Shown one piece after another: positions 8,532 through 16,095 of a DNA stretch of 64,000 nucleotides. Numbering within the stretch: the first letter of the stretch is position 1; every line of letters begins with the position of its first letter. Source of the DNA: Acetothermia bacterium UBA3571 (GTDB lineage Bacteria; Bipolaricaulota; Bipolaricaulia; Bipolaricaulales; Bipolaricaulaceae); NCBI GenBank assembly GCA_002375995.1, contig DFNI01000013.1, forward strand, positions 1 to 64,000, in the 5' to 3' direction. The position numbers were made by a program, and so were the translations under genes. The notes under the pieces were generated by a model, which saw nothing but the letters and a program-made list of their open reading frames with translations, had not been told where the DNA came from and searched no databases.

Positions 8532-9653
8532 TCAGCGCACGGGTGTCAAGGGAATCGAAAGATGGGGCGCGGCCGCGCGCCGGACCCGTTCCTCGTCCAC
8601 TTCCACCCCGATCCCCGGGCCCGGGGGCACGGGGATCGTTCCCCGGGGGGTCAGGAGGAACGGGGGATAAGCGATATCCTCGTGGAAGTAACGGTCGGTG
8701 GCGGAGATATCGTTGGGGAGTGCGAAGTTCGGGAGAGTGGCCAGGGCCACGTTCAGGGCCCGCCCCACCCCGGTCTCCAGCATCCCCCCGCACCAAACCG
8801 GGATCCCCCGCTCCCGGGCCAGGTCGTGGATCTCCATGGCCGCCGTGAGGCCCCCTACCCGGCCTTGCTTTATATTGATCACCGAGCATGCCCCCAATTC
8901 CAGCGCCTCCCGCGCCCGATACGGGGAGCCGATGGACTCGTCGAGGCAAAGCCTGGTGGAGATCTCCCGGGCCAAGCGCGCGTGCTCCAAGAGGTCTTCG
9001 TAGTGGAAGGGCTGCTCCAAAAGCAAGAGGTCGAAGCGGTCGAATTCCTTGAGGACTGGATCCCCTGGCCGGTAGGCGCAGTTGGCGTCCACCTGGAGCT
9101 TTATCTCCGGAAACTCCCGCCGCACGGCCTCGAGGACTGCAATATCCCAACCAGGCTTTACCTTCAGCTTCACCCGCGGATACCCCTGTTCCACGAACCC
9201 CCGCACGCGCTCGAGGAGCTCGGGCACAGAGGCCTGGATCCCGATGCTGACCCCGGACGTAACCTCCTCCCGCACGCCGCCGATCTCCCGCCATAGGGGC
9301 ACCCCCTTTATCCGGCAGTAAAGGTCCCACAAGGCTGCCTCCACCGCCGCTTTGGCCATGGGGTGGCCCCGAATGGGGGAGACGAGGGCGGGGAAATCCC
9401 GGGGCGTCTCCAACCGAGCTTCCCTCAGGAGGGGAGTGATGAAATCCCGGATCACGTGGAACGCGGTGTCCACGGTCTCGTAGGAATACCAGGGGCCGGA
9501 TGAAGCCACGCATTCGCCCCATCCCACCGCTTTCTCGCCGATGACTTTTACCAACAGGACCTTCCTCTTCCGCTCCTCCCCGAAACTCGTCCTGAACGGA
9601 TGTTTCAGGACAAGTTCCACCACGAAAAGCTCCAGGGCCTCAAGGGAGATCAT
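8532..9653 (-). CDS. Enolase-superfamily o-succinylbenzoate synthase / N-acylamino acid racemase
   Basis: The 373-residue protein has the enolase-superfamily layout of MenC and N-acylamino-acid racemases. A capping domain (HPFRTSFGEERKRKVLLVKV) is followed by a TIM barrel with the KxK base motif in RVKLKVKPGWD. The metal ligands are LQVDANCAY, LLEQPFHYED and CLDESI, and a second-base lysine lies in VINIKQGRVGG. The start is the ATG at 9653, whose ATGA overlaps the stop of the upstream acetyltransferase gene; a longer frame exists but is only antisense extension. Pairing with a COG3375-type acetyltransferase is a known arrangement and favours racemase or promiscuous NSAR activity on N-acylated amino acids over menaquinone synthesis, for which no other gene is present. 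Confidence 0.85.
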   Translation of the reverse strand: MISLEALELFVVELVLKHPFRTSFGEERKRKVLLVKVIGEKAVGWGECVASSGPWYSYETVDTAFHVIRDFITPLLREARLETPRDFPALVSPIRGHPMAKAAVEAALWDLYCRIKGVPLWREIGGVREEVTSGVSIGIQASVPELLERVRGFVEQGYPRVKLKVKPGWDIAVLEAVRREFPEIKLQVDANCAYRPGDPVLKEFDRFDLLLLEQPFHYEDLLEHARLAREISTRLCLDESIGSPYRAREALELGACSVINIKQGRVGGLTAAMEIHDLARERGIPVWCGGMLETGVGRALNVALATLPNFALPNDISATDRYFHEDIAYPPFLLTPRGTIPVPPGPGIGVEVDEERVRRAAAPHLSIPLTPVR

Positions 9654-10501
9654 GGGGAAGAAAGCACCTCCTCGAGCGTCTTTCGCTCCAAAAGAAGGAA
9701 ACTCCTGTTCCCTTCTCGCACAAGTCCGGTGGCAAGATATCCCTGACCCATGTAGTGGGATAGGGCCTCCCGGGCCGCGAGCCGCCATCTCAGCGCGAGC
9801 TCCATCGACTCCCGCCGCAGTGCCTGGAAATCGGGGGGAATCTCGACGAGCACCCGCTCTTCCTTCAACTCCAACTCCACCGGCCCCGGCTCCTTGCCCT
9901 CGGCCCGGAGGGCGCACGGAAGCTCCCGTACCAGGCCCTTAGGGAACCCCGGGAAACCCTGTGCTATCCTCCGCTCCACCCGCGGGGATTTGAGGTGCCA
10001 TTCACACAAGAACCGGTCGGTGGGAAGTCCCTTGTTCCTTTCGTCCCGAAGCGACCCGTAGTAGTTCACGTGATAACGGGCAACCACACAACCCAATTTG
10101 TTCAAGTTGAAGTGGGCGTTACGGGACTCCAGGGGGTCGAAGGTCCAGGTGATGAGCCCCACCCCTTGGCGCAGCACGTACTCCCTCTGGGCCAGCTTGA
10201 GCCTGTATCCCAGGCCTTTGTCCCGCCACCCGTCCTTCACCGCCGCCATGAGGGAGCAGTGCTTGAGGGTGCCGTCCTCGGCGCGGCCGAAAAAGGAGAG
10301 GGCGAACCCCACCATCTCACGTCCCCCCCCTTCCACGGCGAAGGCCCCCAAAAGCAACCCCCCGCCTTTCACCACCGTGAGGAGGACGTGGTCCGGGACC
10401 ACGGAGATATCGTCGAACCCCCACACCTCCTTCTGGAGCCGCTCACACTCGTGGAAGCCCTCCAAATCCTCCACCGGCTCGATGACGATCCTCCCCTCCA
10501 T
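9650..10501 (-). CDS. GNAT-superfamily acetyltransferase-like protein (COG3375 type)
   Basis: This is a 283-residue protein. Its N-terminal half has GNAT features: an acceptor strand EVWGFDDISVVPDHVLLTV, core strands GREMVGFALSFFGR, and the acyl-CoA loop region DGWRDKGLGYRLKLAQREYV. The segment ITWTFDPLESRNAHFNLNKL is diagnostic of the COG3375 family. It probably acetylates an amine in the cytoplasm, and its coupling to the racemase gene (ATGA overlap) suggests it makes or handles an N-acylated amino acid. It is preceded 11 bases upstream by a diverged paralogue on the same strand. Confidence 0.8.
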   Translation of the reverse strand: MEGRIVIEPVEDLEGFHECERLQKEVWGFDDISVVPDHVLLTVVKGGGLLLGAFAVEGGGREMVGFALSFFGRAEDGTLKHCSLMAAVKDGWRDKGLGYRLKLAQREYVLRQGVGLITWTFDPLESRNAHFNLNKLGCVVARYHVNYYGSLRDERNKGLPTDRFLCEWHLKSPRVERRIAQGFPGFPKGLVRELPCALRAEGKEPGPVELELKEERVLVEIPPDFQALRRESMELALRWRLAAREALSHYMGQGYLATGLVREGNRSFLLLERKTLEEVLSSP

Positions 10502-10512
10502 GGTCCTTCAGC

Positions 10513-11307
10513 TTAACGATCCGGGTACTTCCTCTCCAACACGAGGAAGGCGCGATCACCCTGACGGTAAAGGCCCACCAGGGCATAGCCTTTGTCCAGG
10601 TATGCCTCCAGCGCCTCCCACGCCCCTCGCCAAGGGTCGGCTAAAGAAGCGGGGAGGGAAGCCATCCCCTGCCCCGGGATCTCGAGGACAAGGTGGGGTG
10701 TAGTCAGATGGAGGTTCCAGGAGGTGGGTTCCCGTAATTTTCCGGGGACGAGGCGGGTAGTATTCACGGGAAAGAAGCCCTTCAGGGCGGCCGCCTTCCA
10801 CCTCTTCGGCACGGGACCCTTCCCCACCGGGAGGGAGGCCAAAGCCCGCAGATATCGGATCTCACCGCTGTGGTCACGGCGGAGTTCATACCTCCGGGCT
10901 TCGGCCCCCAACACCTCGAGGAAGAGCTCGGCCCAGCGGGCATCCAGGGGGTCAAAGGGCCACAGGATCTCCGTGACCTCCTTATCCCTCGCTTGGCCGG
11001 AGATTCCGGCCACAATGGCTCCGAGAACTTCCCCGTACTGCGGGAGGTCACGCCGCACCCCGTATAACACCACACGCAACGCTGATCCCCGGCGCAGCGC
11101 CAGCGCTAGCCCCAACGGCTCCCGGGCTATGCCCAGGCCATCGAAACACACTACCAGCACGGCCCCAGCCTGTACCAGCTCCCACAAGATCCAGGCCGGC
11201 ACCACCTCCGGCACCGGGGGATCGAGGTGCTCCTGGAGTTCTTCACACGCGGAGAACTCCTCGAAAGACCGGGGGGCTTCTACGGGAAACTCATCACTCA
11301 TTGGCAT
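10513..11307 (-). CDS. Diverged paralogue of the adjacent acetyltransferase-like protein
   Basis: This 264-residue protein aligns by eye with the gene downstream. FSACEELQEHLD matches FHECERLQKEVW, ILWPFDPLDARWAELFLEVL matches ITWTFDPLESRNAHFNLNKL, and the C-terminal DRAFLVLERK matches NRSFLLLERK. The equivalent of the glycine-rich acyl-CoA loop (DKGLGYRLK in the partner) is not recognisable here. It may therefore be catalytically inactive and act as a partner subunit. The gene overlaps the end of era by 14 bases and is followed after 11 bases by its paralogue, so it sits inside one operon. The start could be the first ATG or the one two codons on. Confidence 0.7.
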   Translation of the reverse strand: MPMSDEFPVEAPRSFEEFSACEELQEHLDPPVPEVVPAWILWELVQAGAVLVVCFDGLGIAREPLGLALALRRGSALRVVLYGVRRDLPQYGEVLGAIVAGISGQARDKEVTEILWPFDPLDARWAELFLEVLGAEARRYELRRDHSGEIRYLRALASLPVGKGPVPKRWKAAALKGFFPVNTTRLVPGKLREPTSWNLHLTTPHLVLEIPGQGMASLPASLADPWRGAWEALEAYLDKGYALVGLYRQGDRAFLVLERKYPDR

Positions 11308-12187
11308 AGAGGAACTGGGAGATCATGGCATCGTCCTCAGTCCAGTTCTTCTTGACCTTCACCTGGAGGGCGAGGTAGACCTGCTTCCCCAGCAAGGCCT
11401 CGATCTCGAGCCTCGCCGCCCTCCCGATCTCCTTGAGCTTCTGGCCTTTCCGGCCGATCACGATGGCCTTCTGTGAGTCCTTGGCCACGTATATGGTGGC
11501 GTAGATTTCGATGAGGGGTTTATCTTCCCGCTCCCTTATTTCCTCCACCACCACCGCGGTGGAGTAGGGGATCTCCTGATAAGTGAAGTGATAGATCTTT
11601 TCGCGGATGAGCTCGGCGATGATGAACTCCAAGGGTTTATCAGTGGGCATCCCCTCGGGGAAAAGGGGTTCTCCCTCGGGGAGGTACTGGATGATTACCT
11701 GCAGGGCCCGGTCCAGGTTCTTCCCCCGGGAACAGGAGATAGGGACGATCTCCTGGAATATCCCGAGGGAGTCGTAGGCAAGAAGGGTCTCGGGGAGCTG
11801 GTTTCCCTTCGCGAGGTCGATTTTGTTCACGAGGAGGATCTTCGGGCAGGGAAGCTCCTTTATGCGGGGCATCACCTGCTCGTCGAAGGGATCGATTCCC
11901 CCCGAGGGCTCGGTCATGTACACCAACTCATCGATTCCCGCCAGCGCCCGCATCGCCTCCTTGACCAGGGCCTCGGAGAGCTTGTTCACCGGTTTGTGAA
12001 GCCCTGGGGTGTCCACGAACACGATCTGGGCCGAATCGGTGGTGAGCACACAGCGGATACGGTTGCGGGTGGTCTGGGGTTTGTCGGACACGATCACCAT
12101 CTTCCTCCCAATCAGGGAGTTTATGAACGTGGATTTTCCCACGTTGGTCTTACCCACTACCGCGACGATCCCCGACTTAAAGCCCAT
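11294..12187 (-). CDS. era: GTPase Era
   Basis: Era binds GTP and the 3' end of 16S rRNA during 30S ribosome assembly. The 297-residue protein has G1 GKTNVGKSTF at residues 12-21, G2 region QTTRNRI, G3 DTPGLHKP, and G4 NKIDLAKG. A C-terminal KH RNA-binding domain (IVIGRKGQKLKEIGRAAR) follows. Length and domain order are normal. It starts with ATG 11 bases inside the end of hutH and overlaps the next gene, so it belongs to a five-gene reverse-strand operon with unrelated metabolic neighbours. Confidence 0.96.
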   Translation of the reverse strand: MGFKSGIVAVVGKTNVGKSTFINSLIGRKMVIVSDKPQTTRNRIRCVLTTDSAQIVFVDTPGLHKPVNKLSEALVKEAMRALAGIDELVYMTEPSGGIDPFDEQVMPRIKELPCPKILLVNKIDLAKGNQLPETLLAYDSLGIFQEIVPISCSRGKNLDRALQVIIQYLPEGEPLFPEGMPTDKPLEFIIAELIREKIYHFTYQEIPYSTAVVVEEIREREDKPLIEIYATIYVAKDSQKAIVIGRKGQKLKEIGRAARLEIEALLGKQVYLALQVKVKKNWTEDDAMISQFLYANE

Positions 12188-13676
12188 GGCCTATCTCGCC
12201 TTTACGTACCAACTGTGTTACCGCGTCGATTGTATCGCCCAAATACCGGTCCTCCCCGGGCGGAGGAACGAGCTCACACAACCTCTCATAGGCGGCACGT
12301 GTGCCCGGGGAAAGCTTCCCCGCACCGGCGAGCTCCACGGCCCAACGGGCACACACAAGCTCCAGGGCCACGACACGGACCGTATTCTCCGCGATTCGCC
12401 ACAGCTTCCACGCGGAAGTGGCCCCGAAGGAATTGTGGTCCTCCTTCCCGGCCGAAGTGGGAATGGAATCCACGGCGGCAGGATGGGCGAGGATCTTGTT
12501 TTCCCCCACCAGGGCCGCGGCGGTGTACTGTATCAGCATCAGCCCTGAGTTCTTTCCCCCCTCCTGCGCCAGGAAGGGGGGGAGGCCACGGTCGGATGCG
12601 GAAAGGAGGAGGGCGATCCGCCGCTCGCAGCTCGCCGCCAGCTCACACAACGCCCCCCCGAGCCACTCCGCCACGAAGGCCAGGATCTCCCCGTGGAAAT
12701 TGCCTCCCGAAAGCACCGCCCCGTCGGGAAAGACCAAGGGGTTGTCGGTGGCGGAGTTCATCTCCACCCGGATCCTCCCCTCCACGAGCCAAAGGGTTTC
12801 CAGCACCGGGCCCAGGATCTGGGGAAGACAACGGAGGGAGTAGGGATCCTGGACGTCTCCCCGGAAAGTGTCCACGAGCTCACTTCCCTTGAGGAGCTCT
12901 CGCATGATGGCCGCCACCTCGCGTTGGCCCTGGTGGGGGCGGACATCGTGGATCCGGGAATCCAAGGGTTCTGTGCGTCCACGATAGGCCTGGAAGCTGA
13001 GGGCGGCGGCCAAGAGACCAGCGCGAAACGCCCGCCAACCCAAGACATACCCCAAAAACACCAAGGCCAACATGCAGGCGGTGCCGTTGAGGAGGGCAAG
13101 CCCTTCCTTCGGCAAAAGCTCCTCCAAGGGCTCTAGCCCCGCCCGCCTCAACGCCTCGGCCCCCGACAGCGTCTCCCCGCGGTAGAGGGCCTTCCCTTCC
13201 CCAAGAAGCACCAACGCCACGTGGGCCAAGGGCGCGAGGTCTCCGGAAGACCCCACGGAGCCCTGTTCGGGGATTACCGGATATACCTCCCGGTTCAACA
13301 TCTCCAAAAGCAGCGTCACAACCTCCGCCCGTACCCCGGAATACCCTTTGAGCAAGGAATTGGCGCGGAAAAGGAGGATCCCCCGTACCGCTTCCTCAGG
13401 AAGGGGGTTCCCCACGGCGGTGGCATGGGAGCGAACCAGGTTCCGCTGGAGGGAAAGGATCTCATCCTTTCCGATCCGGATGGTGGAAAGCTTTCCCAAG
13501 CCGGTGTTCACGCCGTAGATGGGACGTTCGTCTTCCACTGCCCGCGCGAGCACCTCTTGGGTCCGACGCAGCCCTTCCAGTGCCTGGGGGGAGGCTACGG
13601 CCGTGGCTTTGTGGAAGACCACCTCTTCGGCATCGGCTAGGCCCAGACGGTGTCCATCGACGGTTACCTCGCCCAT
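12177..13676 (-). CDS. hutH: Histidine ammonia-lyase with Ser-Ser-Gly at the MIO site
   Basis: HutH converts L-histidine to urocanate and ammonia. The 499-residue protein has YGVNTGLGKL around the catalytic Tyr (residue 54), and NLVRSHATAVG, where the Ser-His pair is the histidine selectivity signature. The segment GSVGSSGDLAPLAH contains the residues that cyclise to the MIO electrophile. These are Ser143-Ser144-Gly145 instead of the usual Ala-Ser-Gly. The ATG follows GGAGGTGG closely. No hutU, hutI or hutG is present; the gene instead heads the era-acetyltransferase-racemase cluster. The altered MIO triad leaves substrate and rate uncertain. Confidence 0.9.
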   Translation of the reverse strand: MGEVTVDGHRLGLADAEEVVFHKATAVASPQALEGLRRTQEVLARAVEDERPIYGVNTGLGKLSTIRIGKDEILSLQRNLVRSHATAVGNPLPEEAVRGILLFRANSLLKGYSGVRAEVVTLLLEMLNREVYPVIPEQGSVGSSGDLAPLAHVALVLLGEGKALYRGETLSGAEALRRAGLEPLEELLPKEGLALLNGTACMLALVFLGYVLGWRAFRAGLLAAALSFQAYRGRTEPLDSRIHDVRPHQGQREVAAIMRELLKGSELVDTFRGDVQDPYSLRCLPQILGPVLETLWLVEGRIRVEMNSATDNPLVFPDGAVLSGGNFHGEILAFVAEWLGGALCELAASCERRIALLLSASDRGLPPFLAQEGGKNSGLMLIQYTAAALVGENKILAHPAAVDSIPTSAGKEDHNSFGATSAWKLWRIAENTVRVVALELVCARWAVELAGAGKLSPGTRAAYERLCELVPPPGEDRYLGDTIDAVTQLVRKGEIGHGL

Positions 13677-13755
13677 TCCACCTCCTTGCGGGCTTGAAGT
13701 AGCGCAGCGATTTTATCCTAACGCGGGGAAACGCCGGAAATCGAGCGCGTGAACG

Positions 13756-14565
13756 TCAAACCCCGGAATAGGCGGAGAAGCCCCCGTCGATGGGAATCAC
13801 CACCCCCGTGACGAAGGAGGCAGCGGGGGACAAGAGCCACACCACGGCCCCGATGAGGTCCTCGGGGGCGCCGAAACGCCCCATGGGGGTGTGGTCGATG
13901 ATCTTTTTGCCCCGTTCGGTAAGCTCCCCCCGCTCGTCGAGGAGCAGGAACCGGTTCTGTTCGGTCAGGAAGAACCCCGGGGCGATGGAGACGACCCGGA
14001 TCTTCGGGGAGTACTCCTGGGCCATGTGAACGGCCAGCCACTGGGTGAAGTTGGCCACCGCCGCCTTGGCCGCAGAGTAGGCCGGGATCCTCGTGAGGGG
14101 CCGCAGCGCGTTCATGGAAGCGATGTTCAGTATTACGCCCTCCTTGCGTTCGGCCATCACCCTGCCGAAGACCTGGGAGGCGAGGAAGGTCCCCATGAAG
14201 TTCAGATCGAACACGAACCGCACGGCATCCTCGGGAAGCTCGAAAAACGGCACCTCCGCGGAAGTGGTGGCCTTGGGGTGGTTCCCTCCCGCCCCGTTGA
14301 TGAGGAAATCCACACGGCCGAAGGCCTTCACGGTTTCGTCGGCCGCCCGCTCGAGGTCCCCTCGATCGAGCACGCTCGCTTTGAGGGCAAGCCCGTCGGA
14401 TCCCGCCCGCTTCACCCGCTCCAGCGCAGCCTCTGCCTTATCCTCCGCGATATCGAGGATCACACAGCGCACGCCCTCGCGGGCCAGACCTTCGGCGATG
14501 GTCGAACAAAGCACCCCGCCACCGCCGGTGATCACCGCCACCTTCCCCGAAAGGTCGAACCTCAT
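13756..14565 (-). CDS. SDR-family hexuronate (fructuronate/mannonate) oxidoreductase
   Basis: This 269-residue short-chain dehydrogenase has a Rossmann motif TGGGGVLCSTIAEGLA and a distinctive NGAGGNHPKATT loop. The SDR catalytic Ser and YxxxK (NIASMN then AYSAAK) and a C-terminal FVTGVVIPIDGGFSAYSGV follow. The NHPKATT loop and C-terminus match D-mannonate oxidoreductases of the SDR type. These reduce fructuronate to mannonate with NAD(P)H. One Gly of the usual GxxxGxG motif is replaced by Cys. The ATG overlaps the stop of the epimerase gene (ATGA), which supports a two-step hexuronate route. Confidence 0.85.
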   Translation of the reverse strand: MRFDLSGKVAVITGGGGVLCSTIAEGLAREGVRCVILDIAEDKAEAALERVKRAGSDGLALKASVLDRGDLERAADETVKAFGRVDFLINGAGGNHPKATTSAEVPFFELPEDAVRFVFDLNFMGTFLASQVFGRVMAERKEGVILNIASMNALRPLTRIPAYSAAKAAVANFTQWLAVHMAQEYSPKIRVVSIAPGFFLTEQNRFLLLDERGELTERGKKIIDHTPMGRFGAPEDLIGAVVWLLSPAASFVTGVVIPIDGGFSAYSGV

Positions 14566-15986
14566 CCTCTCACCCCCAAAAGCTCCAGGTGCCGCCCCAG
14601 GTGGCGCTCCAGGGAAGCGGCGTAATCCTCTTCATGCTCAAGAAGGACATCCCGCAGTTCATCCCCCAATGGACTCCGCAGGACCGAGCCGTAGGCCACG
14701 TGCAGGACCTGACGGGGATCGGGCTCCTGGAGGAGGCGGCGAAGCTCCGCGTCGGAGAGGTCGGCTGGAGAGGGGAGCGCCGCCGGATTGGTGGAGAGAT
14801 GGTAGGTGGCCCGGTCCTCCTCGAACCTCTCCACGGAAAGACGGTAGATCTCCCGGAAAAGCTCGGGCGCCCTCTCGGCCACCACTTCCAACGCTACGAG
14901 GTAACTCGTTCCCGCGGTCTTCACGTGGAAAAGCCCTTCGGCTTCCTTGGCGAAAAGGGGGTAAAGGGAGAACTTGTCGGAGCCGGAGTGGAGGCTTATG
15001 CGGTATCCCCCCAAGGCTTTGGCCAAGGCCACGTGGGCTTTGAGGTCCCGGCGGAAGACTTCCAGATCCCCCCGATAATCCACCGCCTTCTCCAGCGACC
15101 CGGAGAAGCGAGGGGCGAGGCTCGTGAGCTCCACGTCGCGCCTTTTCAGCTCCTGCACCACGAAGAAATGCTCCAAGGGGCTCGTGGGGGTCTCCGTTTC
15201 GTCCACGGAGAGCTCGAAGTCGAACCCATCGGGGAGCTCCTGGTTCAGGGCGCGGTACATCTCCGCGGCGAACTCGATCGCCTCCAGGTACTTCACCGCC
15301 GCCCGCATGAGTTCAGCTTCCGAGAACCAAAGCTTCCCCAGGCCTTTTATCTCGAAGCTTTTGTCCAGGTACTCCGACTTGAGCCTGGAGGCATCCGGAA
15401 GGGAGAGGAACCGACGCTTGAGTTCCCGTTCGGAAAGCTTTTCCGCGGCTACTACATGGTCAGATGGATCACACGTGAAGAAGGTGTAACCCCATTTCGC
15501 CGCCTCCCGGGCATCTTCCACCGATTTCAGGTGATCGGCATCGGCGGCGAAACCTTCGAGGTAGCCTTCTTGGAGTGCCCCGAATATTGCATCGGCCAGT
15601 ACTTGGGCGAAGGACCTCCCGGTGCGGGCGTTCTCCCGCACCGATTGCTGGGCGAGGACCGGAAAGGCCTTCGAGCCCCGGGCCGCCCTTATGTGCCCCG
15701 GGGTGGCAAGGCCGATCCTGTCGCCAAACCCGAAGCTCGGTCCCGGGGGAAGCCTTCGGGGCTTGAGCTCGGGGACAAGCTCCATCAGCGCCCGGGCGTT
15801 TTCGGGCGTCAGGGGGCATAAAACGCCCCCCTCGGGGAGCTTTGTTCCCGCGAACCCGGGGAGAGGGCGCGAGAGGTAAAGCGATTTCGTGTCTCCGGCG
15901 CGGACGAGGGCGAGCTCTGCCTCGCCTGCCTTGAGCCGTGACCCCTCGTAAACAAAAAACCCCTCCGTTCCCGCCAACGTTTCCAT
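14562..15986 (-). CDS. uxaE: Tagaturonate/fructuronate epimerase UxaE
   Basis: UxaE interconverts D-tagaturonate and D-fructuronate and was described in Thermotoga maritima, where it feeds galacturonate into the mannonate pathway. This 474-residue protein carries the family signature FGFGDRIGLATPGHIRA, then HLKSVEDAREAAKWGYTFFT and a metal-binding region ISLHSGSDKFSLYPLFAKEA. I chose ATG 15986 (METLAG...) because the longer frame begins at a TTG with no ribosome site. The next gene is an SDR mannonate dehydrogenase overlapping by four bases. Isomerases, dehydratase and kinases of the pathway lie elsewhere. Confidence 0.88.
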   Translation of the reverse strand: METLAGTEGFFVYEGSRLKAGEAELALVRAGDTKSLYLSRPLPGFAGTKLPEGGVLCPLTPENARALMELVPELKPRRLPPGPSFGFGDRIGLATPGHIRAARGSKAFPVLAQQSVRENARTGRSFAQVLADAIFGALQEGYLEGFAADADHLKSVEDAREAAKWGYTFFTCDPSDHVVAAEKLSERELKRRFLSLPDASRLKSEYLDKSFEIKGLGKLWFSEAELMRAAVKYLEAIEFAAEMYRALNQELPDGFDFELSVDETETPTSPLEHFFVVQELKRRDVELTSLAPRFSGSLEKAVDYRGDLEVFRRDLKAHVALAKALGGYRISLHSGSDKFSLYPLFAKEAEGLFHVKTAGTSYLVALEVVAERAPELFREIYRLSVERFEEDRATYHLSTNPAALPSPADLSDAELRRLLQEPDPRQVLHVAYGSVLRSPLGDELRDVLLEHEEDYAASLERHLGRHLELLGVRG

Positions 15987-16095
15987 CAATATAAACTTAC
16001 CCCAGCATCCTTTTGGAGGCAAAGACAACCTTCCCAATTTTTCGTACAACTAAGGGACAGGCCTCAAAGCGCCTACGGACCCTTGGCCCGGGGCG

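Noticed and set aside
8373..9296. A 307-codon forward open frame
   Set aside because: It is antisense to the racemase gene, whose enolase-superfamily motifs are unambiguous.
11588..12892. A 434-codon forward open frame
   Set aside because: It is the antisense of era and hutH with Arg/Pro-rich composition and no ribosome site.
14589..15821. A 410-codon forward open frame
   Set aside because: It runs antisense to uxaE; the uxaE motifs decide the coding strand.
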